Below, in pieces: positions 44,091-51,024 of a stretch of DNA of 62,816 bases. Position 1 is the first letter of the stretch. Every line of letters begins with the position of its first letter. The DNA comes from CAZAKZ01 sp964485695 (GTDB lineage: Bacteria > Planctomycetota > JAFGQW01): the NCBI GenBank assembly GCA_964485695.1, contig CAZAKZ010000014.1, positions 1 through 62,816 on the forward strand, written 5' to 3'. The notes beneath the pieces were generated by a model. It had not been told where the DNA came from and did not search any database. It saw nothing but the letters and a program-made list of their open reading frames with translations. The position numbers were made by a program, and so were the translations under genes.

Positions 44091-45596
44091 ATGCTCGGAA
44101 TCCGTTCTATCCCAATCAGACCTCTCCTGTCCGTGCGCTGGATCCTGGTTCCGTCGCTGATCCTTCTGGCCGTGACCGCAACCACGGCGCAGATCCAGAC
44201 CATCGGGACCCAGGGCTCGTACCCTGACATCCAGCTCGACAAGGCGGGCAACCTCCACCTGGTGTACGGCCGGTCCGGCAAGACCTACTACCGGATGCTG
44301 CCCTTCGGTGCCAAGGCCTTCACGCCCGAGGAGAGCACCGGGGTCGGGGCCTCGCGCGACCACCAGAAGCAGCCTGACGTGGCCATCGATCCCAAGGGGG
44401 GCGTACACGTCCTCGGGAACTCGACCTACAACATGCGGACTTCCACCGGGTGGGGGTCCCCCGTGAGCCCCGGCGTGGGTCGAGATCATCACATGGCCTT
44501 CACTTCCGGCGGCGATCTCTGGATCGTCTACCGCGGCTACCAGCTGAGTGCTCGGAGAAAGCCTGCCAGCGGGAAGACCTTCGAGTCGCCCATCAACATC
44601 TTCACCGGCGGCGGTACCGACCACGTCTATCCCGACATCTGCGGCGGCTCCGACGGCACCATGCACGTGGTGTTCCGCATGCGGATCCCCAGCAACTACG
44701 ACTGTGGATACCTGCGCTACGATGGCCAGAAGTGGGGTTCCGTGGAGTGGGCGTGCCTGAATGGCCGATCCAAGGTGGAGGAGGGGCCCCACGTGGCCCT
44801 GGACCGCAACAACGTACCCTGGGTGGCCATCCCCGAGGGGTATCTCAAGATCAACCACCGCACCGGCGGCACCTGGTCCAAGTCCATCGAGACCATCGGC
44901 ACGGGCCACACCCGGTCCGAGCCCACCATCGGCGTGGACCGGTTCGGGAACCGGTTCGTGGCTAAGTGGGGGGGTGAGTACTTCGTTTACCGCGTCTCCG
45001 CGGCCAAGTGGGTGAAAGGCAAGCTCCCCAGCACCAATACCGATCCCATCGGATTCGTGGACGTGGTGGCCACGGACGAGGGCGCGTACATGGTCTACGA
45101 GCAGGGCAAGTCGGTGAACAAGTCCGTGGGCGCGGGTTCCGCGGACCTGGTGGCGGTGAAGGTGCTGCCCGACGGCAGCGTGGTTCCCCCGGGCACCGGG
45201 ACGAGCAAGCCCCTGGAGGCGGACAAGTCGACCCTCTCCGCCCGGACGGGCGGCGTGGTCACCCTCACCCTGAATGCCGGGTCCACCCACGCTGGCCAGG
45301 GATACGTGATCCTGGCCAGCATGAGCGGTACCTCGCCGGGCATCCTGCTCCCGTCCAACACGCTGCTCCCCCTGAACCTCGACCTCCTCACCTTGGCGGT
45401 GTTTCAGTGGATGCACGACCCGCGCTACAAGGGATTCACCTGGTGGTTCGATGCCCAGGGCAAGGCCGAGGCCAAGCTGACAGTGGCTCCCGGATTTCTG
45501 ACCCAGGCCGTGGGCATTAAGTATTACTTTGCCTACACGAACCTGCCGGCGATGAACTTTGCTTCCAACCCGGTTTCTCTGCTCATCGAGCCTTGA
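44091..45596 (+). CDS. Secreted BNR/sialidase-like propeller protein with shared C-terminal module
   Basis: ATG 44091 has AGGA 10 nt upstream; the longer TTG 44073 reading lacks a site. The 501-residue product has a membrane-targeting N-terminus (SVRWILVPSLILLAVTATTA). Repeats such as YPDIQLDKAGNLHLVYGRSG, PDVAIDPKGGVHVLGNST, PHVALDRNNVPWVAIPEG and EPTIGVDRFGNRFVAKWG are typical of sialidase-like BNR propellers, but the sialidase catalytic set is not evident. The C-terminal module is present (GQGYVILASMSGTSPGILLP, LDLLTLAVF, WWFDAQGKAEAKLTV). It is exported and probably binds a polymer. A terminator follows at 45617. Confidence 0.82.
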   Translation: MLGIRSIPIRPLLSVRWILVPSLILLAVTATTAQIQTIGTQGSYPDIQLDKAGNLHLVYGRSGKTYYRMLPFGAKAFTPEESTGVGASRDHQKQPDVAIDPKGGVHVLGNSTYNMRTSTGWGSPVSPGVGRDHHMAFTSGGDLWIVYRGYQLSARRKPASGKTFESPINIFTGGGTDHVYPDICGGSDGTMHVVFRMRIPSNYDCGYLRYDGQKWGSVEWACLNGRSKVEEGPHVALDRNNVPWVAIPEGYLKINHRTGGTWSKSIETIGTGHTRSEPTIGVDRFGNRFVAKWGGEYFVYRVSAAKWVKGKLPSTNTDPIGFVDVVATDEGAYMVYEQGKSVNKSVGAGSADLVAVKVLPDGSVVPPGTGTSKPLEADKSTLSARTGGVVTLTLNAGSTHAGQGYVILASMSGTSPGILLPSNTLLPLNLDLLTLAVFQWMHDPRYKGFTWWFDAQGKAEAKLTVAPGFLTQAVGIKYYFAYTNLPAMNFASNPVSLLIEP

Positions 45597-45616
45597 TCCG
45601 GGGCGAAGAGTCATAC

Positions 45617-45651
45617 AAAACCCCCGGGGTCCTCCGGATCTCGGGGGTTTT
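45617..45651 (+). terminator. Terminator of the gene at 44091
   Basis: AAAACCCCCG and CGGGGGTTTT are perfect 10-bp arms around a 15-nt loop containing its own short dyad. The right arm itself supplies the T-run. Confidence 0.8.
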
Positions 45652-45745
45652 CTCGTTGAACTCCTACCCTTCTCCGGTTTCCGCGATATAGTGGCAATCG
45701 GGAGCCGGATCGGCTTTTTCCAGACCGGAGAGGGCGCCTGCAGCC

Positions 45746-46450
45746 ATGAAGAAACCACACAGGTCCCGCATCATCGTCCTGACCGCCGCCCTCTCGGTGG
45801 CCTTGACCGCCTGTACCGGCTCCCGGCCGGAGCCGCCGAAGCCGGATTCGACAACCCCCTCCGCGGTGAAATCGCCCGAGAAAACCGAACCCGACCCACC
45901 CCGTATCGTGCGGGGGCCCCACGACATCGAGATCTTCGAGAGTAGCGAAATGGTGCTGGCCTACCTCGAGATCGAGGGAATTCCGTACGCGGAAATGGGC
46001 GACGAGATCGCCCGGGTGGCCCGGCTCCTCGAGAAGCAGGACATCCGGCCCCAGGGCTTCTCACGCACCCTCTACCTCGATGATCCCCGGGACGTGGACA
46101 CCAGCCGGTATCACTACCGGGTGGGATTTCCCGTGGCCGGTACGGACCTGCCCAGGAAGCCACTGCGCTGCATGACCCTGCCGGCGCGCCTCGTAGCCCG
46201 CGCCCAGCATCGGGGCGACTACGACGAGGCCTACCAGGTGCGGTTCTACGAGGAGATCCCCGCCATCCTGGAGGGGATGGGGTATGTTCTGTCCGGGTCC
46301 ATCTGCGAGATCTACCGCTATCCCGTGGTGGAAAAGGATCCGAAGGCGTGGCTCACCGAGTTGTGGTACCCGGTCAAGAAGAAGACACAGAAAAAGCAGC
46401 AGCAGCAGCAGAAGAAGAAGTCGCAGCCCCCTTCCGGCCGGAAGCCCTGA
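45746..46450 (+). CDS. Lipoprotein with GyrI-like effector-binding domain
   Basis: The 234-residue product has a lipobox (LTAALSVALTAC, Cys23), a disordered Pro-rich linker and a domain with SRYHYRVGFPV and YQVRFYEEIPAILEGM-like elements that resemble the SRPBCC/GyrI-like small-molecule-binding domain. The C-terminus is a Lys/Gln low-complexity tail (KKKTQKKQQQQQKKKS). It is probably anchored on the envelope. The ligand is unknown. It converges with the next gene, whose stop starts at the following base. Confidence 0.72.
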   Translation: MKKPHRSRIIVLTAALSVALTACTGSRPEPPKPDSTTPSAVKSPEKTEPDPPRIVRGPHDIEIFESSEMVLAYLEIEGIPYAEMGDEIARVARLLEKQDIRPQGFSRTLYLDDPRDVDTSRYHYRVGFPVAGTDLPRKPLRCMTLPARLVARAQHRGDYDEAYQVRFYEEIPAILEGMGYVLSGSICEIYRYPVVEKDPKAWLTELWYPVKKKTQKKQQQQQKKKSQPPSGRKP

Positions 46451-47224
46451 TCACTCCTTCATGTGGATCTCGTAGCTGTAGAACAGCAGGGAGATGCTCT
46501 CCCCCTTGCGGTCCTCGATGATGGCCCGGGGGAAGTAGTTTCCGGCAAGATAGTGGTAGTGGTAGGAGATCCAGGGGAACTTGCCGGACCGGAAGTCGCG
46601 ATGGATGAGCTGGGTGATGAGAACCCGGTCCCCGGGGATCGACCGGGACAGGACCTCGAGGCGGAGCGGGGCGTTGGTCTTCTGCGGCAGGATCACCTCC
46701 ACCATTCGGTTTTTTCGGAAGAAGTAGGAGACGGTGCCGGGGGCGCCCACACTCCGGGGTACCACACTCCGGGGTACCACATCGTAGACCTCCGTGTCGC
46801 GGTCCGGGTTGCCCTGGCGCCGGCGGATGACTCCCTTGGGCACGGGAAATCCCGTGGGCAGGAGCCCTGCCTGTTCCATGAGGGTGTGGATGTCCTTCTC
46901 CACCCTCTTTTCCCGCCGGGCCGGTCCCAGGGTTCTCGTGATGCTCAACCGGAACTTGCCCTTCTTGTATTCGAGATCTCCCCAGAACTGGCCGGATTCC
47001 GCCGCCGTCTTGCTGTACCGGATCCACCGGCCGTGAACCCGGCAGCGGAATCTTTCCACGATGTCGCCCCAGGTGTAGAATCGGTCCAGGGCGGAGAAGA
47101 ACGCCTTATTACTGTTTTTTTCAGTTTTTCCAGCCGGGTGTCGCTCTTCTTTTTCCTGCGCCTGGTGCGAGGGCGTGAGGGGGGCGAGGCAGACCAGGAC
47201 CAGAGCGGCGATTACGGTATTCAT
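46451..47224 (-). CDS. Secreted protein of unknown function
   Basis: ATG 47224 is chosen because AAGGA lies 7 nt upstream and a signal peptide then starts directly (MNTVIAALVLVCLAPLTPSH). The 257-residue product reads as a beta-rich mature domain (GKFRLSITRTLGPARR, LRLEVLSRSIPGDRVLITQL, FPWISYHYHYLAGNYFPRAI). An exact 15-bp tandem duplication (46749-46763 and 46764-46778) adds PRSVV twice (VVPRSVVPRSV). No family is recognised. It may be related to outer-membrane or surface carriers; this is a guess. Confidence 0.68.
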   Translation of the reverse strand: MNTVIAALVLVCLAPLTPSHQAQEKEERHPAGKTEKNSNKAFFSALDRFYTWGDIVERFRCRVHGRWIRYSKTAAESGQFWGDLEYKKGKFRLSITRTLGPARREKRVEKDIHTLMEQAGLLPTGFPVPKGVIRRRQGNPDRDTEVYDVVPRSVVPRSVGAPGTVSYFFRKNRMVEVILPQKTNAPLRLEVLSRSIPGDRVLITQLIHRDFRSGKFPWISYHYHYLAGNYFPRAIIEDRKGESISLLFYSYEIHMKE

Positions 47225-47296
47225 GGCACTGTCCTTGGACAAGGGCGGCAAGGCTCTCCTAGTTCAATGTACATGAGACGATGCGGGTGGGCAAAT

Positions 47297-47394
47297 CCCA
47301 CGGCAATTTTTTGTCCTGGATCAGGACATCTCAAGCTCGTGGGGCATCCCACGGGTCTCAGAAGTCCTGATTCAGGACAAAAAATTGCCGTGGG
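47297..47394. repeat. Solo long hairpin (element C)
   Basis: Arms at 47297-47343 and 47348-47394 pair at most of 47 positions, with a few mismatches near the loop. The arms share CCCACGG, TTTTGTCCTG and the GTGGG end with the hairpins of elements A and B. Each arm contains its own dyad (GTCCTGGATCAGGAC left, GTCCTGATTCAGGAC right). The GGGGAAACC leader of A and B is absent. It sits between divergent genes, so it is not a simple terminator. Confidence 0.75.
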
Positions 47395-47459
47395 GCCCAG
47401 GAGAAGTGCAGGAACATGATCGAACGCGGCCCGGACCCATGACCGGAAGGAGACCGTCC

Positions 47460-48593
47460 ATGGCGTATGAACTCCCCGATCTCAGGTATCAGAAGGCCCT
47501 GAACACCCTGGATGCCGACGGACTCCGGGCCCACCTGGAGACGTTTTGCCTGGATCCCCGGTTCACGGTGGGCATCTGGTACTTTACCCCATCCGGCGGC
47601 CGGTTCCACGCGCCCTACGTGAAGCCGGCCGCCGTGGAGAAGCGCCTGGAGATGGCGGCCGGCATGGCCGACCTGGGGGTCACCGGCATCGAGGCCCACT
47701 ATCCGGACGAGGTGAATCCCGACAACCTGCACCTCTACGAGAAACTCGAGAAGCGCAGCGGCATCAAGCTCACCACCGTGGCCTTTTCCCATTTCCACGA
47801 CCCGGCCTTCGAGTTCGGATCGCTGTCGAGCCCCTACCCGGAGGTGCGGGAAAAGGCCCTGGACATCGCCGCGGAGGGCCTCGCCCTGGTGCGCGACACC
47901 GGGGCGTCGTGCGCCATCTCCTGGCCCGGCATCGACGGCTACACCTATTCCCTGGGCACGGTGTTCCCCTGGATGTGGCGTACCTTCGAGGCCACCCTGG
48001 CCGCGGCCATGGACCGGGTGCCCGGGGTGCGCGTGGCCATCGAGCCCAAACCGTACGAACCCGCCCCCAACAACATCTACCGCACCACGGCCGAGGGTAT
48101 CCTGGCGGCCATGCGCATCGAGGCGCGGCTCTCCCACCCCAGGAACCGCTCCCTCCTGGACGCCGGCCACGCCCTGGTGGGCCTGAACCCCGAGATCGGC
48201 CACGTCCGCATGGGTTTCGAGGACGCGGCCGCGGCCTACGCCCTGGTGGGCATGGAGGGGCGGCTGGCGCACATCCACCTGAACAGCCAGCCGCTGGGCA
48301 ACTACGACCAGGACCTGAACGTGGGCGTGGTGGAGTGGCAGCAGGCCGAGGCGCTGCTCTGGGTCCTGAAGATGATGGGGTACCGGGAGCACTGGGGTAT
48401 CGACATCCATCCCGAGCGCATGCCGGTGGAGACGGCCGTGGCCCTGAACATCCGGGCCATCCGCCTCATGCTCGAGCGCCTGGACCGTCTGCCCCACCAT
48501 CGCCTGCTGGAGTGCTTCCTGGATCCGGCCTCGAACCGGGGCGGAGTGGAGTCCGTGCTGCTGGATCTCATGGAGCAGGAGCCGGGTGCGTGA
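47460..48593 (+). CDS. Xylose-isomerase-like sugar isomerase/epimerase
   Basis: The 377-residue protein has a TIM-barrel of the xylose isomerase superfamily. Typical segments are VTGIEAHYPDEVNPDN, VAFSHFHDPAF, RVAIEPKPYEPAPNN (metal Glu), SLLDAGHALVGLNPEIGH (metal Asp/His) and AHIHLNSQPLGNYDQD. It is not a standard XylA, whose later motifs differ. It may isomerise L-rhamnose, L-fucose or an inositol-type sugar. AAGGAG stands about 7 nt before ATG 47460. The araB-like kinase (56373-58031) suggests a pentose route, but the two genes are 8 kb apart. Confidence 0.8.
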   Translation: MAYELPDLRYQKALNTLDADGLRAHLETFCLDPRFTVGIWYFTPSGGRFHAPYVKPAAVEKRLEMAAGMADLGVTGIEAHYPDEVNPDNLHLYEKLEKRSGIKLTTVAFSHFHDPAFEFGSLSSPYPEVREKALDIAAEGLALVRDTGASCAISWPGIDGYTYSLGTVFPWMWRTFEATLAAAMDRVPGVRVAIEPKPYEPAPNNIYRTTAEGILAAMRIEARLSHPRNRSLLDAGHALVGLNPEIGHVRMGFEDAAAAYALVGMEGRLAHIHLNSQPLGNYDQDLNVGVVEWQQAEALLWVLKMMGYREHWGIDIHPERMPVETAVALNIRAIRLMLERLDRLPHHRLLECFLDPASNRGGVESVLLDLMEQEPGA

Positions 48594-48693
48594 GCTCACC
48601 CGGACCGGGGATTTGTAGGCGGCGACGGCCTTCACTCCGAAGTGCTTCTGGAGTTTCGTTCAGAAGAATCCCCGTACCCGGAGTGCTGCCGCC

Positions 48694-50337
48694 ATGAAGA
48701 TCCGATTCTGCCTGGTTCTCGCCCTTGTCGTCCCCCTCGTTCTCGGTGTGGCCGCGGCCCAGACCGAGGTGGATCTCCCCCTCATCAAGGCCCTGGAAAA
48801 GGCCCCGAGCGTCCGGGCCCTCATCCTGCTCACGCCGGTGGAGGCGCCGGAAGGCCTGGCCCGGGTGAAGGAGGAGATCCTGGCCGCAATGCCGCCGGAC
48901 GTGTTTCGCCTCGGGCATCGTTTGCATGGCCTGCCGATCCTGGCGGGAACGGTGACTCCCGCGGCCGTGCGGGCTCTCATGTGGACGGGTCGGGTGCGCC
49001 GCATCGGCCTGGACGAGACCGTCCACGCGGTGCTCTCGGAGAGCGCCCTCATCGTGGGGGCGCCTGCGGTCCACACCCTCGGCTTCACCGGCAAGGGCAT
49101 TGTGGTGGCCGTGCTGGACAGCGGCATCGACACCGACCACCCGGACCTGTCCGACAACCTGGCCCTCGGGGCGTATCACTTCCTGGGCGGCGGCTCCAGC
49201 GTGGGCGTCGGGGCCGAGGACGACAACGGCCACGGCACCAAGGTGTCCGGCGTCATCACCTCCGGGGGCGTGGTGGCGCCCTCCGGCATCGCCCCGGACA
49301 CGGACATCCTGGCCATCAAGGTGCTGGACCAGAACGGGTCGGGCTACACCTCCGACCAGGTGGCCGCCCTCAACTACGTGGTCGTGAACCGCGCCACCTG
49401 GCCGGGCCTGGCCGCCATCAACATGAGCCTCGGCACGAACAAGATGTACACCCAGTATCCCTGCGACCAGGCGGACACGGCCACTCAGGCCCTGGCCGTG
49501 GCCATCGATGCGGCCCGGGCCGCGGGCATTTCGGTGTTCGCCGCGGCCGGCAACGGCGCCAGCGTGAACTCCATGCCGGCGCCCGCCTGTATCCGCAACG
49601 CCCTCAGCGTGGGCGCCACCTACGACAAGGCCTACACCCGGGTCACGTGGTCGAGTTGCACGGACATCAGCCCCGCCGTGGACCAGATCGTGTGCATCAC
49701 CGACCGCATGTCCGGAGGCCTGGACCTGCTGGCACCGGGCGCACTGCTGGAACTGTCCGCCATGGGCGGGGGCAAGGCCGCGAACCAGGGCGGCACTTCC
49801 TTTGCCTGTCCCCACGCGGCCGCGGCCGCGGCCCTGTTGCGCCAGGCGATTCCCTGCCTGACGCCCGACCAGATGGAGGCGGCGCTCGAGGCCTCGGGCA
49901 CCCCGATCCACGATGCGGCCCTGAACGTCTACCACCCGCGCCTGGACATCGAGACCGCCCTGGGAACCCTGCCCCGGTTCGAAGCGCTGGATCCCTTCCG
50001 GAACGGCTGGCGGGTCCGGCTCCGCCTCAAGGCGCCGAACAGCTCCGGCCTGAACCACGTGGCCGCCGCCTCCCTCAGCACTGCGCCGAAGCTCTTCCTG
50101 GGCGGCGGCAAGTCCATTGCCCTGGCCCTGGACGATCTGCTCATCGCCTCCTTCAACGTGCCGGCGGTCTTCGAGGGATTCACCGGCATCCTGGACAGCC
50201 GGGGCGAGGCCCTCGTGTTCCTGAACCTGCCCCGGGCAAACCCGCTGGTGGGCGTGGAGTTCTACCTCGGCTTCTTCACCCACACGACCTCGGTGAACGA
50301 GGTGTCGTGGCCCCTGAAGGCACGCATCTTGCTGTAA
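48694..50337 (+). CDS. Secreted subtilisin-like (S8) protease with shared C-terminal module
   Basis: The 547-residue product has a signal peptide (MKIRFCLVLALVVPLVLGVA), a propeptide-like region (about 25-115) and an S8 domain with Asp142 (VLDSGID), His180 (NGHGTKVSG), Asn287 (AAGNGAS) and Ser369 (GGTSFACPH). The catalytic set is complete, so it should be active outside the cell. Its last 90 residues or so (LFLGGGKSIALALDDLLIAS, FEGFTGILDSRGEALVFL) match the C-terminal module of the exported propeller proteins. This shows the module travels between unrelated catalytic or binding domains. It precedes the toxin-antitoxin pair. Confidence 0.9.
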   Translation: MKIRFCLVLALVVPLVLGVAAAQTEVDLPLIKALEKAPSVRALILLTPVEAPEGLARVKEEILAAMPPDVFRLGHRLHGLPILAGTVTPAAVRALMWTGRVRRIGLDETVHAVLSESALIVGAPAVHTLGFTGKGIVVAVLDSGIDTDHPDLSDNLALGAYHFLGGGSSVGVGAEDDNGHGTKVSGVITSGGVVAPSGIAPDTDILAIKVLDQNGSGYTSDQVAALNYVVVNRATWPGLAAINMSLGTNKMYTQYPCDQADTATQALAVAIDAARAAGISVFAAAGNGASVNSMPAPACIRNALSVGATYDKAYTRVTWSSCTDISPAVDQIVCITDRMSGGLDLLAPGALLELSAMGGGKAANQGGTSFACPHAAAAAALLRQAIPCLTPDQMEAALEASGTPIHDAALNVYHPRLDIETALGTLPRFEALDPFRNGWRVRLRLKAPNSSGLNHVAAASLSTAPKLFLGGGKSIALALDDLLIASFNVPAVFEGFTGILDSRGEALVFLNLPRANPLVGVEFYLGFFTHTTSVNEVSWPLKARILL

Positions 50338-50390
50338 AAGTCCGACGCTCTGCACCAGGGGCTGGGTACGGGCCCTCGGGGTTGCCAGAA

Positions 50391-50432
50391 GGTACTATTG
50401 GTTGTATTATTAGTCGTATGGTCAATAGTATC
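50391..50432. promoter_or_regulatory. Operator of the Phd/ParE-like operon
   Basis: GGTACTATTG (50391-50400) and CAATAGTATC (50423-50432) are inverted arms matching at 9 of 10 positions. TATTAT lies between them as a candidate -10 box. A strong GGAGG ribosome site follows and the start codon of the antitoxin is at 50447. This is the usual layout for autoregulation by the antitoxin. Confidence 0.6.
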
Positions 50433-50446
50433 GTTGGAGGTATTAC

Positions 50447-50728
50447 ATGGCGATGATCCCGAAGATGATCCCGGTGACGGACTTGCGCCAGGATGCAGCC
50501 GGAGTTCTGAAGAAAGTGCAGAAATCCGAGGATCCCCTGGTCATCACCCAGCGCGGCCGGGCCGCTGCCATCCTCCTCAGCGTGGACGCATACGAGCGAT
50601 CGCGGCAGGAAAGAGCGCTCCTGCGACTCCTTGCCCTGGGGGAGAAGGAGATTCAGCTGGGCAAGGGCCATTCCCTGGAGAGCGTGCTCAAGGAGGCGGA
50701 CGCCATTCTCGAGGGTGACGGGGCGTGA
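50447..50728 (+). CDS. Phd/YefM-like antitoxin
   Basis: The 93-residue protein has the Phd/YefM N-terminal fold (MIPVTDLRQDAAGVLKKVQK then PLVITQRGRAAAILLSVDAYE), which binds DNA and represses its own operon. The C-terminal half is the toxin-binding part. GGAGG lies 7 nt before ATG 50447. The toxin gene overlaps its stop by 4 nt (GTGA), a standard toxin-antitoxin layout. Confidence 0.9.
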   Translation: MAMIPKMIPVTDLRQDAAGVLKKVQKSEDPLVITQRGRAAAILLSVDAYERSRQERALLRLLALGEKEIQLGKGHSLESVLKEADAILEGDGA

Positions 50729-51021
50729 GGGTCCGGTTCACCCCCTCGGCCCGGTTGCAGTTCCTTGAGGCCGTGGCCTTCATCCGTCGAGACAATCCAG
50801 AGGCGGCCCGGAAGTTCCGCCGGCGGGCGGAGAAGGTCCTGCGACGCCTCATCGATCATCCGGAATCAGGACGCATGATCCCGGAGTTTCCCGACCTGCC
50901 GCATCGAGAGGTCGTCATCGCTCCCAATCGGTTCTTCTATCGCGTGCTGAAGAGGACGGTCTGGATCGTGGCCGTATGGCACGGGGCTCAGGACGTGAGT
51001 GAACCGTCGGATTCCGGTTGA
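50725..51021 (+). CDS. ParE/RelE-like toxin
   Basis: The 98-residue protein starts with GTG at 50725 and shows the ParE/RelE pattern: VRFTPSARLQFLEAVAFIRR at the start, LIDHPESGRMIPEFPD in the middle and APNRFFYRVLKRTVWIVAVW at the end. ParE toxins block gyrase and RelE toxins cut mRNA. The sequence favours the ParE subgroup but does not prove it. It is translationally coupled to its antitoxin and converges with the gene at 51025. Confidence 0.88.
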   Translation: MRVRFTPSARLQFLEAVAFIRRDNPEAARKFRRRAEKVLRRLIDHPESGRMIPEFPDLPHREVVIAPNRFFYRVLKRTVWIVAVWHGAQDVSEPSDSG

Positions 51022-51024
51022 CGC

